Source: JAVBMO01 sp031552355 (GTDB lineage: Bacteria; Bacteroidota; Bacteroidia; Bacteroidales; P3). From it: a stretch of 7,508 nt of DNA. Under the pieces are notes generated by a model, which searched no databases, was not told where the DNA came from, and was given only the letters and a program-made list of their open reading frames with translations. Where the stretch lies: positions 1-7,508 of the forward strand of contig JAVBMO010000193.1 in assembly GCA_031552355.1 (NCBI GenBank), written 5' to 3'. A program made the position numbers and the translations under genes. Each line of letters opens with the position of its first letter. Position 1 is the stretch's first letter. Shown here piece by piece: positions 1 to 5,755 of the stretch.

Positions 1-43
1 TTTCTTCTTCAATGATTTCAAAAATCTGAGTGTCTCTTTGCAT
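1..43 (-). CDS. glyA: Serine hydroxymethyltransferase, N-terminal fragment (cut by window edge)
   Basis: Only the first 14 codons lie in the window. Reading leftwards from the ATG at 43-41 gives MQRDTQIFEIIEEE. This closely resembles the start of Bacteroidota serine hydroxymethyltransferases, which begin with M-(K/Q)-R-D-x-x-I-F-(D/E)-x-I followed by acidic residues; that comparison is from memory. The enzyme is a cytosolic, PLP-dependent protein that converts serine and tetrahydrofolate to glycine and 5,10-methylene-tetrahydrofolate. No active-site residue is visible because the gene continues beyond position 1. The start is supported by a well-placed TAnnTTTG promoter element about 43 bases upstream (86-93, minus strand). 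The gene is divergent from dnaK. The identification rests on 14 residues and should be treated as likely, not certain. Confidence 0.6.
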   Translation of the reverse strand, partial: MQRDTQIFEIIEEE

Positions 44-85
44 AATATTAAGATTTTAAGTTTATTGATGTCTTTATTTGTTTTA

Positions 86-93
86 CAAAGTTA
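86..93 (-). promoter_or_regulatory. Bacteroidota -7 promoter element for the leftward gene
   Basis: The minus strand reads TAACTTTG, a full match to the Bacteroidota sigma-ABfr -7 consensus TAnnTTTG. It would start transcription near position 78-81 and leave a leader of about 35-40 nt before the ATG at 43. No convincing TTTG -33 box is seen at the usual 17-23 bp upstream, so the call rests on the -7 match and its position. Confidence 0.55.
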
Positions 94-346
94 AAATATA
101 ATCCTGAATAAAAAACCTTTTTGCAAATAATTTTAAATTTAGTGCCTGTTCAAACCATAAATATTTGATTTTAATACGATTCCTTTCTACTTGCAAAAGC
201 AAAATAGGCAGGCTAAATTTCAGAATACATAGCCAAAAGATCGTAATTTCAATAAATAATTGATGTTTCGCTTTAAGATCAAAGAAAAATAGAAAAAGTT
301 TGAAAAGCCCGTCAAACCACACAGGTTGTCGCGGTTATAGAAATCA

Positions 347-360
347 AGTCCTGTCGGACT
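347..360. repeat. Short hairpin in a G+C-richer intergenic patch
   Basis: AGTCC (347-351) and GGACT (356-360) form a perfect 5-bp stem with a TGTC loop. It lies in a patch (about 318-375) visibly richer in G+C than the surrounding AT-rich DNA. There is no following T-run in either direction, so it is not a clear terminator. It may be part of a dispersed repeat or a gene remnant; the sequence alone does not say which. Confidence 0.3.
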
Positions 361-571
361 AAATTCATAACGACAATATTAAGTTAAGAGAAAAAAGAAA
401 AGAATGTTTTGAAAAATATTGAAAAAATTTGAATAGTCTCAATTTCTTCGAAAAAAATGATTTTGCTTACTGGATTTGAATATTTTCTTCTTTAAAACAA
501 TAATTCCAATAATAGGCTTTGAAAATTCATTAGACCTATCTTTCCCTGTCAAAAAGTATTTTCCTAAATCT

Positions 572-586
572 CAAAATGACATTTTG
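572..586. repeat. Perfect dyad CAAAATG-A-CATTTTG upstream of dnaK
   Basis: Seven-base arms (572-578 and 580-586) are exact reverse complements around a single central base. The site is about 140 bp before the dnaK start. An overlapping dyad TGAC-ATTTT-GTCA (577-589) shares it. A regulator-binding site for dnaK is possible, but AT-rich DNA makes such dyads by chance and no known operator was recognised. Confidence 0.3.
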
Positions 587-723
587 TCAGTACGATTTTT
601 TCTATTTTTCAAGGTAAGTTATGTCAAAAAAGCAGAATTTGACTATTTTTTGATTTGGCATAGGAATTGAGAAATGGAAAGCGCAATTAGAAAAATTTCA
701 AACAAAATAAACAATTAATAAAA

Positions 724-2640
724 ATGGCAAAAATTATTGGTATCGACTTAGGTACAACCAACTCTTGTGTGTCTGTAATGGAAGGGAATGAACCCGTTGT
801 AATTCCAAATAGCGAAGGGCACAGAACCACCCCATCTATTGTGGGTTTTTTGGATAATGGCGAACGTAAAGTAGGCGAACCTGCAAAACGTCAAGCTATT
901 ACAAATCCAAATAACACGGTTTATTCTATAAAACGTTTTATGGGTGATTCTTTCGACCAAGTGACAGAAGAAATTAAACATGTTCCTTATACTGTAAAAA
1001 AAGGGGATAACAATACACCTCGTATCGACATTGCAGGTAGATTGTACTCGCCTCAAGAAATCTCTGCTATCATTTTGCAAAAAATGAGAAAAACCGCCGA
1101 GGATTATTTAGGACAAGAAGTAACCGAAGCGGTTATTACGGTTCCAGCTTATTTTAATGATGCTCAACGCCAAGCAACTAAAGAAGCCGGTGAAATTGCC
1201 GGTTTGAAAGTTCGCCGTATTATCAACGAACCAACGGCTGCCGCCTTGGCCTATGGCTTGGATAAAAAACAAAAAGACATGCACGTCGCCGTGTTTGACT
1301 TGGGTGGTGGTACTTTCGACGTTTCTATTTTGGAATTGGGCGATGGCGTTTTCGAAGTAAAATCTACCAATGGAAATACTCACTTGGGTGGCGATGACTT
1401 CGACCGAAAAATTATCAACTGGTTGGCCGATGAATTCCAATCGGAAAAAGGTGTGGATTTGAGAAAAGACCCAATGGCGATGCAACGTTTGAAAGAAGCG
1501 GCCGAAAAAGCGAAAATAGAACTTTCGAGTAGCACAGAAACGGAAATTAACTTGCCATATATTATGCCTGTTGATGGAGTTCCTCAACATTTAATTAAAA
1601 AATTGTCGCGCGCAAAATTCGAACAACTTTGCGATAGCCTTATTCATGCTACATTAGAGCCTTGCAAAAAAGCTTTGCAAGACGCGAACTTAACCAAAGA
1701 TAAAATTGATGAAGTCATTTTGGTAGGCGGTTCTACTCGTATTCCGGCTATACAAAAAGTGGTGGAAGATTTCTTCGGAAAAGCTCCTTCAAAAGGTGTA
1801 AATCCTGACGAAGTAGTGGCCGTAGGTGCTGCTATCCAAGGAGGCGTTTTAACCGGTGAAGTAAAAGATGTGTTGCTTTTGGACGTAACTCCGCTTTCTT
1901 TGGGTATTGAAACTTTGGGTGGCGTAATGACCAAATTAATTGAAGCCAACACAACCATTCCGACCAAAAAATCGCAAGTATTTTCTACAGCAGCCGACAA
2001 CCAGCCTTCAGTAGAAATCCATGTTTTGCAAGGTGAACGTTCTTTGGCAACAGATAATAAAACCATTGGCCGTTTCCACTTGGACGGAATTCCTTCTGCA
2101 CCACGCGGCATACCTCAAATCGAAGTAACTTTTGATATTGATGCCAATGGTATTTTGAATGTTTCTGCTTCGGACAAAGCTACCGGAAAATCGCAAAATA
2201 TCCGTATTGAAGCCTCTTCAGGTTTGAGCGATGACGATATCAAACGTATGAAAGCCGAAGCTGAAGCAAATGCCGAATCCGACAAAAAAGCCAAAGAAGA
2301 AATAGAAAAGGTAAACAATGCCGATGGTATGATTTTCCAATCGGAAAAACAATTAAAAGAGTATGGCGACAAAATTCCTGCCGAAAAGAAATCTGCTATC
2401 GAAAGCGCTTTGGCAGAATTGAAATCGGCTCATGCAAGCAAAGATGTTCCTTCAATTGATGCCTCTTTGGAAAAATTGAATGCTGCATGGCAAGCCGCCA
2501 GCCAAGAAATGTATCAGGCACAACAAAATGCTGAAAACACTTCTGCAGGCAACGATGCTTCCGGCGCTTCGCAAGAAAGCCCTGCCAATGAAGAAGGGAA
2601 AGATAATGTAACTGACGTAGATTATGAGGAAGTGAAATAA
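724..2640 (+). CDS. dnaK: Molecular chaperone DnaK (Hsp70)
   Basis: This is a complete 638-residue Hsp70 of normal length for bacterial DnaK. It is a cytosolic ATP-driven chaperone that binds exposed hydrophobic stretches of unfolded proteins and cycles with DnaJ and GrpE. The ATPase domain (about 1-380) shows the phosphate-1 loop IDLGTTNS (7-14), a KRFMG segment with the catalytic lysine at 70, the phosphate-2 motif DLGGGTFDVS (192-201), GGDDFD (222-227) and the adenosine motif VGGSTRIP (334-341). The conserved interdomain linker KDVLLLDVTP is at 381-390. It is followed by the beta-sandwich substrate-binding domain (about 391-505), the helical lid (about 506-600) and a flexible tail ending in an acidic DVDYEEVK, the usual cofactor-interacting C terminus. 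The ATG at 724 gives the canonical MAKIIGIDLG start. The gene stands alone: neither grpE nor dnaJ adjoins it here, and a strong terminator follows 33 bases after the stop. Heat-shock control is expected for the family but no CIRCE site is visible. Confidence 0.98.
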   Translation: MAKIIGIDLGTTNSCVSVMEGNEPVVIPNSEGHRTTPSIVGFLDNGERKVGEPAKRQAITNPNNTVYSIKRFMGDSFDQVTEEIKHVPYTVKKGDNNTPRIDIAGRLYSPQEISAIILQKMRKTAEDYLGQEVTEAVITVPAYFNDAQRQATKEAGEIAGLKVRRIINEPTAAALAYGLDKKQKDMHVAVFDLGGGTFDVSILELGDGVFEVKSTNGNTHLGGDDFDRKIINWLADEFQSEKGVDLRKDPMAMQRLKEAAEKAKIELSSSTETEINLPYIMPVDGVPQHLIKKLSRAKFEQLCDSLIHATLEPCKKALQDANLTKDKIDEVILVGGSTRIPAIQKVVEDFFGKAPSKGVNPDEVVAVGAAIQGGVLTGEVKDVLLLDVTPLSLGIETLGGVMTKLIEANTTIPTKKSQVFSTAADNQPSVEIHVLQGERSLATDNKTIGRFHLDGIPSAPRGIPQIEVTFDIDANGILNVSASDKATGKSQNIRIEASSGLSDDDIKRMKAEAEANAESDKKAKEEIEKVNNADGMIFQSEKQLKEYGDKIPAEKKSAIESALAELKSAHASKDVPSIDASLEKLNAAWQAASQEMYQAQQNAENTSAGNDASGASQESPANEEGKDNVTDVDYEEVK

Positions 2641-2672
2641 AGCCCCAAAACAAGCATAAACTAAAAATAAGT

Positions 2673-2706
2673 AAAAGACGGTAAAACAATGTTTTACCGT
2701 CTTTTT
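2673..2706 (+). terminator. Intrinsic terminator of dnaK
   Basis: A 15-bp perfect stem (AAAAGACGGTAAAAC at 2673-2687 paired with 2691-2705) with a 3-nt AAT loop ends in a T-run. The stem is symmetric, with A-rich and T-rich flanks, so it could stop transcription from both directions. It begins 33 bases after the dnaK stop codon and marks the end of the core-chromosome transcript before the recombination module. Confidence 0.92.
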
Positions 2707-2755
2707 GTTTATAAATATTCATTGGTAATTATGCTTATATCTCGTTTTTTTATCG

Positions 2756-2763
2756 TATATTTG
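2756..2763 (+). promoter_or_regulatory. Bacteroidota -7 promoter element for the excisionase-like/integrase operon
   Basis: TATATTTG matches TAnnTTTG exactly. Transcription would begin near 2768-2771, giving a leader of about 73 nt before the ATG at 2843. No good TTTG -33 box is found at the expected distance (2733-2739 reads T/A-rich without TTG). The same bases form the core of GTATATTTGC, a match to the CTnDOT-type target consensus, so the promoter reading is not exclusive. Confidence 0.55.
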
Positions 2764-2805
2764 CAACAGATTTGCGACACGACATAATTTACAACAATGT
2801 GCAAC
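2760..2805 (+). repeat. TTTGCRAC direct repeats in the leader of the integrase operon
   Basis: TTTGCAAC (2760-2767) and TTTGCGAC (2771-2778) are direct repeats offset by 11 bp, about one helical turn. A third partial copy, TGCAAC, is at 2800-2805. The third copy lies inside an inverted pair ATTTAC (2787-2792) / GTAAAT (2806-2811). Such short phased repeats next to an integrase gene are typical of recombinase or excisionase binding sites, but the role is inferred from position only. Confidence 0.4.
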
Positions 2806-2822
2806 GTAAATCTACTTATATA

Positions 2823-2840
2823 TATAAATACGTATTTATA
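2823..2840. promoter_or_regulatory. 18-bp perfect palindrome abutting the start of the excisionase-like gene
   Basis: TATAAATAC (2823-2831) is followed at once by its exact reverse complement GTATTTATA (2832-2840). The palindrome ends two bases before the ATG at 2843, covering the ribosome-entry region. It could be an operator for a dimeric repressor such as the encoded HTH protein, or an RNA hairpin that masks the start codon. Symmetry is complete over 18 bp but the sequence is AT-rich. Confidence 0.5.
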
Positions 2841-2842
2841 AT

Positions 2843-3400
2843 ATGGGATATAGCAAGTTGAAAATACCGAAAACCTGCGAATGTTGCGGCAAAATGTTCG
2901 AGGCGAAAACCGTGACCACGCGGTGTTGTTCCAAAGCCTGTACAAACAAAATGAGCAACGACAAAAGAAAAGTCGTACGAAAAGAAGCAAAGCAGCAAGA
3001 ACTCATTGCCAAAATCCCAACCAACCGCCCTTACATTTCCATTGCCGAAGCCGTTTTGTTATTTGGTATTTCGCGAGATACTATTTACCGACTTGTGCGC
3101 ATGGGCAAAATTCCCGCCGTTAATTTGGGCGAACGACTTACACGGATAAGCAGGGCGCACATTGAAGCGATGTTTGCACCGTTGGCAGTTGTCCCAACCG
3201 CCCCCGAAGCAATGCCTAAGAAAATGGATTATTCGCAAGCGGAATGTTACACCATCGGCGAGATAACCGAAAAATTTGGTGTATCACCCTCAACGGTTAG
3301 CAATACCATTCGCCGGAACAGCATACCCAAAAAGCAAATCGGCAAATTCGTATATGTGCCCAAAGACGCGATAGATAAAATTTTTGCAAACAAAAAGTAA
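2843..3400 (+). CDS. Zinc-ribbon, double helix-turn-helix DNA-binding protein (candidate excisionase)
   Basis: A 185-residue basic protein with three visible parts. Residues 12-33 hold six cysteines (12, 14, 15, 28, 29, 33) in a CxCC-x12-CCxxxC pattern, resembling a small zinc ribbon. Residues about 63-111 form a MerR/excisionase-type helix-turn-helix (HTH_17 style: YISIAEAVLLFGISRDTIYR, then a wing with GKIPAVNLGERLTRI). A proline-rich linker follows. Residues about 135-182 form a second such domain (YTIGEITEKFGVSPSTVSNT, then a wing with GKFVYVPKDAI). The gene ends six bases before the integrase start, so the two are very likely co-transcribed. In this position such proteins usually act as excisionase or directionality factor, or as repressor of the integrase promoter. 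Two HTH domains in one chain suggest binding to paired sites, such as the repeats or palindrome just upstream. The function is inferred from domains and context. Confidence 0.85.
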   Translation: MGYSKLKIPKTCECCGKMFEAKTVTTRCCSKACTNKMSNDKRKVVRKEAKQQELIAKIPTNRPYISIAEAVLLFGISRDTIYRLVRMGKIPAVNLGERLTRISRAHIEAMFAPLAVVPTAPEAMPKKMDYSQAECYTIGEITEKFGVSPSTVSNTIRRNSIPKKQIGKFVYVPKDAIDKIFANKK

Positions 3401-3406
3401 TGCGAT

Positions 3407-4660
3407 ATGAAACAGTTAAGCCGCACCAAAGTAACCGTCAGAATAAGGAAAGCCGTTTTTCGCAACGAGTGGTATTTGTGCATAGAGAGTTATCCGGTGT
3501 TTGTAGCGAGTAAGAAGAAACCGCAACGCATTGTCGAAGCCTTAAACCGCACTATCACAAGCATTGTTTGGGATAAGAAACGGACAGCCCGTACAACCGA
3601 AACTTCAAAAACATTCAAGCCCAAAAGGGACGAAAACGGCGTAATTATATGCAAAACCGAGAAAGACCAAGAAGCCTGTTTGTATGCCGACGGCGTTCGC
3701 AAACTTCGCCAACGCGAATATGACAATGCCGATTTATACAGCGACACCGAAACCGCACAAGCCGAACAAAAAGAACGCTCGCAGCAAAATTTCATTGACT
3801 ACTTTGCCGAGGCGGCAAAAAAGCGACACACCAACGGTTCGGAATCTATCATTGTGAATTGGCGGCGAGTGCACGAATTACTAAAGATTTTCGCAGGCGA
3901 CACCTTGCCGTTTTCAAAAATAGATATCCATTTAGCCGAAGACTTTAGAATGTTTATGCTGTCGGCCCCCTGCGGAGGAAACAAAAGCGGCACTGTTTCA
4001 CGAAACACCGCTGCAACCTACTTTTCCATTTTCAAAGCCGCATTAAAGCAGGCTTTTATTGACGGATATTTGACCATAGATTTATCCGCAAAAATAAAAG
4101 GAATACAAGAGCAGGAAACCCGCCGCGAGTTTCTGACAGTCGAAGAACTGAACACCCTTGCCGCTACCCCTTGCGAGTACAAAGATTTGAAACGCGCCGC
4201 CCTGTTCTCTGCGCTCACAGGTTTGCGGCACTGTGATATTCAAAAAATGCAGTGGAAAGAATTACAAATTGTCGGCGACCAAGTTCGCCTCAACTTTACC
4301 CAACAAAAAACAAAAGGTGTTGAATACATGCCCATTTCCCCGCAAGCGTTGGAACTTTGCGGCGAACCGCGCAAACCCAATCAACTTGTTTTCGAGGATT
4401 TACCCGACCCTTCGTGGATTTCCAAACCGCTCAAAAGGTGGATTGAAGCCGCAGGCATAACAAAGAAAATTACATTCCATTGCTTTCGGCACACATTCGC
4501 AACCCTTCAATTATCAAGCGGAACAGATATTTATACCGTTAGCAAAATGTTAGGGCATACCAATGTAAAAACCACGCAGATTTATGCAAAAGTGGTGGAT
4601 GAAAAGAAAGAAAAGGCAGCACACGCCATAAAATTGAACACCAGCAGTAATGGAAAATAA
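3407..4660 (+). CDS. Site-specific tyrosine recombinase / integrase
   Basis: A complete 417-residue phage-type integrase that cuts and rejoins DNA through a covalent 3'-phosphotyrosine intermediate. The order is: N-terminal arm-binding segment (about 1-60), an extended linker (60-125), a core-binding SAM-like helical domain (about 127-225, from NFIDYFAEAAKKR to SAKIKGI) and the catalytic domain (about 240-410). All catalytic residues are visible: Arg274 in TGLRHCDI, a beta-hairpin lysine in QQKTKG (Lys301 or 303), His358 and Arg361 in FHCFRHTFA, His384 in MLGHTNVKTT and the nucleophile Tyr393 in QIYAKV. Length and motifs match intact integrases of Bacteroidota conjugative and mobilizable elements, so it is probably active. 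It starts six bases after the upstream HTH gene. Its sequence resembles integrases spread widely among gut Bacteroidota elements, from memory and not checked by search. The target site is unknown. Confidence 0.96.
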   Translation: MKQLSRTKVTVRIRKAVFRNEWYLCIESYPVFVASKKKPQRIVEALNRTITSIVWDKKRTARTTETSKTFKPKRDENGVIICKTEKDQEACLYADGVRKLRQREYDNADLYSDTETAQAEQKERSQQNFIDYFAEAAKKRHTNGSESIIVNWRRVHELLKIFAGDTLPFSKIDIHLAEDFRMFMLSAPCGGNKSGTVSRNTAATYFSIFKAALKQAFIDGYLTIDLSAKIKGIQEQETRREFLTVEELNTLAATPCEYKDLKRAALFSALTGLRHCDIQKMQWKELQIVGDQVRLNFTQQKTKGVEYMPISPQALELCGEPRKPNQLVFEDLPDPSWISKPLKRWIEAAGITKKITFHCFRHTFATLQLSSGTDIYTVSKMLGHTNVKTTQIYAKVVDEKKEKAAHAIKLNTSSNGK

Positions 4661-4713
4661 AATCGTAAAAAGTCTTTAATAGACAACATATGTTTATAAT
4701 AAGAAAAGTCTTT
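4661..4713. other. Convergent gap with three small dyads between integrase and AraC gene
   Basis: The two genes converge here. Three dyads are packed in about 45 bp: GTCT-TTAAT-AGAC (4672-4684), AACATATGTT (4685-4694) and GAAAAG-T-CTTTTC (4703-4715, overlapping the AraC stop codon). The decamer AAAAGTCTTT occurs twice (4668-4677 and 4704-4713). None forms a classical G+C-rich stem with T-tail, so termination here is possible but not shown. The gap could also hold recombination sites behind the integrase. Confidence 0.35.
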
Positions 4714-5661
4714 TCAACTCTTTGTCGCGCTGTATTTCTTGGGTTTCAATCCGATATGTTTTTCAAATATTCGTGAAAAATGACTGAGGTTGCTAAATCC
4801 CATTTGATATCCAACTTCCGAAACAGATAATTTATCATCCATCAAAAGCCTTGCAGCTTCTTTCATGCGAATGTGCTGGAAATATTCATAAATTCCCAAG
4901 CCAAATATTTGTTTGAAAATAGAACGAAGTTTTAGTTCATTCATTCCGGCAATTTGTTTTAATTCCGAGATGGGAACCGGCTGGTTGAGCGATGAAATTA
5001 ATTTATCCCGTACTCTGTAAATGGCTTTTATTTCACCGGCATTTAGTTTTTGGCATGTGGATTTATCCCTTTTCTCAAGGCTTTCGAATAGATGAAATAG
5101 GAGTTCCAACGCTTTTAATTTAAAAAAATAATTTTCCAATGTAACCGGAATTTCTGCCATTACAATTTCCATTGCCGTTTTCAACATCTCGTCCGACATC
5201 AATTCTTCAACCCAAAAATTTTCATTGTTATTGAACAAATATTGAAATTTTCCCGAATCATTTTTCAAAAAATCGCGAAGATATTTTTTACTGATAATTA
5301 TGGTAATGTGTTTCATTCGTGTATGTTTGTGAAACATAATTTCCCGACTGAATTCCAATGGAATAATTTGAATATAAGGGGTTTCGTCAATCGGATTTTT
5401 GTAAGAATCGATATTTTGTTCATCATCGAAAACATGATGAAAAGAAAATAAAATTCCGTCGTCGATGGAAGTTATAGAACCGATTTTGTTGGTAAAATCT
5501 TCTTTAACAATGTATGATCGCACCAATAGTATAATATCGGGAGCAAAGTTGAACAGTTTAAAAATATTGATGTCGATGTTTTTAATGTTCGATTGCAATT
5601 GGTTTAATTTGGATATCCCAAGTGCATGGAGTAATTGCTCTAAATTGTCATTATTCATCAT
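4714..5661 (-). CDS. AraC-family transcriptional regulator
   Basis: A 315-residue regulator with the C-terminal AraC/XylS DNA-binding domain (about 211-311). The first helix-turn-helix is ISELKQIAGMNELKLRSIFK (231-250). The second spans 279-306 and ends in the family signature GFSNLSHFSRIFEKHIGLKPKKY (288-310, with the conserved G-F-S, F-S-R-x-F and G-x-x-P-x-x-Y positions). The N-terminal 200 residues should form the ligand-sensing and dimerisation part but match no family I can name. They contain a stretch (PLEFSREIMFHKHTRMKHIT, 101-120) similar in layout to PchR-like Bacteroidota regulators. Two adjacent ATGs (5661 and 5658) are possible starts. The gene is more A+T-rich than the integrase. 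Divergent orientation with overlapping promoter elements strongly suggests that it controls the hydrolase gene at 5756 and perhaps itself. The ligand is unknown. Confidence 0.93.
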   Translation of the reverse strand: MMNNDNLEQLLHALGISKLNQLQSNIKNIDINIFKLFNFAPDIILLVRSYIVKEDFTNKIGSITSIDDGILFSFHHVFDDEQNIDSYKNPIDETPYIQIIPLEFSREIMFHKHTRMKHITIIISKKYLRDFLKNDSGKFQYLFNNNENFWVEELMSDEMLKTAMEIVMAEIPVTLENYFFKLKALELLFHLFESLEKRDKSTCQKLNAGEIKAIYRVRDKLISSLNQPVPISELKQIAGMNELKLRSIFKQIFGLGIYEYFQHIRMKEAARLLMDDKLSVSEVGYQMGFSNLSHFSRIFEKHIGLKPKKYSATKS

Positions 5662-5676
5662 AATTTTTTACGACTA

Positions 5677-5703
5677 TTTTTATTAGTTTTTATGCTTTTT
5701 TAT
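5677..5703 (+). repeat. Three TTTTTAT repeats at exact 10-bp phasing upstream of the hydrolase promoter
   Basis: TTTTTAT occurs at 5677-5683, 5687-5693 and 5697-5703, each offset by 10 bp, so all three fall on the same face of the helix. They end 15 bp before the hydrolase -7 element, in the place where an AraC activator or the -33 region would be. The array may be a regulator-binding site or intrinsically bent DNA from phased T-tracts. Confidence 0.45.
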
Positions 5704-5706
5704 ACG

Positions 5707-5714
5707 CAAAGGTA
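5707..5714 (-). promoter_or_regulatory. Bacteroidota -7 promoter element for the AraC gene
   Basis: The minus strand reads TACCTTTG, an exact TAnnTTTG match. A weak -33 candidate, ATTG (minus strand, 5736-5733), lies 18 bp upstream. Transcription would start near 5700, giving a leader of about 40 nt before the ATG at 5661. Only four bases separate it from the opposing -7 element at 5719-5726, so the two promoters must compete or be coordinated. Confidence 0.6.
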
Positions 5715-5718
5715 ATCA

Positions 5719-5726
5719 TACTTTTG
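5719..5726 (+). promoter_or_regulatory. Bacteroidota -7 promoter element for the hydrolase gene
   Basis: TACTTTTG matches TAnnTTTG exactly. It predicts a start near 5731-5734 and a leader of about 24 nt before the ATG at 5756. The -33 position (about 5695-5699) is only a T-run without TTG, consistent with a weak promoter that depends on an activator such as the divergent AraC protein. Confidence 0.6.
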
Positions 5727-5755
5727 CATTATCAATAACAATTAAAAAAGCAGAT

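Larger units (their letters stand above)
94..723. other. Long AT-rich intergenic region between glyA and dnaK
   Basis: About 630 bp without a supportable gene. Short open frames here are low-complexity (rich in F, L, I, K), as expected from AT-rich non-coding DNA. It must contain the dnaK promoter, but no clean TTTG-N17-23-TAnnTTTG pair was found on the plus strand. The nearest candidates (TA-N3-TTTG at 515-523 and 644-652) have one extra spacer base. No CIRCE element (TTAGCACTC-N9-GAGTGCTAA), the HrcA operator of many dnaK genes, is present. Two local features stand out: a G+C-richer patch at 318-375 with a small hairpin, and a perfect dyad at 572-586. The leader before dnaK is A-rich with no Shine-Dalgarno sequence, as is usual in this phylum. 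Confidence 0.6.
2755..4660 (+). mobile_element. Recombination module (control region, excisionase-like gene, integrase) of a putative integrative element
   Basis: An apparent two-gene operon with a DNA-binding excisionase-like protein and a complete tyrosine recombinase sits directly behind the dnaK terminator, after a short region dense in repeats. This is the usual control-plus-integrase layout at one end of Bacteroidota integrative or mobilizable elements. The true boundaries are not established. A candidate left-end site is GTATATTTGC (2755-2764). The right end may lie beyond 4660, possibly beyond the window, so the coordinates cover only the recognisable module. Codon use in both genes is richer in G/C-ending codons than in the AraC gene downstream, which suggests different origins. 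Confidence 0.55.

Noticed and set aside
83..322. Minus-strand open frame of 79 codons in the glyA-dnaK gap
   Set aside because: Composition is dominated by F, L, I and K as expected from AT-rich non-coding DNA, no recognisable domain, and it overlaps the glyA promoter element.
644..652. TATTTTTTG as dnaK -7 element
   Set aside because: It has three bases instead of two between TA and TTTG and no TTTG -33 box at the right distance.
476..670. Plus-strand open frame of 64 codons upstream of dnaK
   Set aside because: Low-complexity F/K/I-rich translation, no leader or promoter, covers the region expected to hold dnaK control signals.
654..671. Possible sigma-54 promoter (TTTGGCA...TTGAG) before dnaK
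   Set aside because: The -24 half is fair, but the -12 half lacks the invariant GC (GA instead), so the match is insufficient.
748..2722. Several long antisense open frames opposite dnaK
   Set aside because: They are shadows of the dnaK codon pattern; none has a recognisable domain, and dnaK itself is unambiguous.
2881..3123. Plus-strand open frame inside the excisionase-like gene
   Set aside because: Out-of-frame shadow; the 2843 frame has clear HTH domains.
2706..4699. TGTTTATAA at 2706-2714 and 4691-4699 as an attachment-site pair
   Set aside because: Nine AT-rich bases shared by two AT-rich gaps is not far from chance, and the right end of the element is not established.
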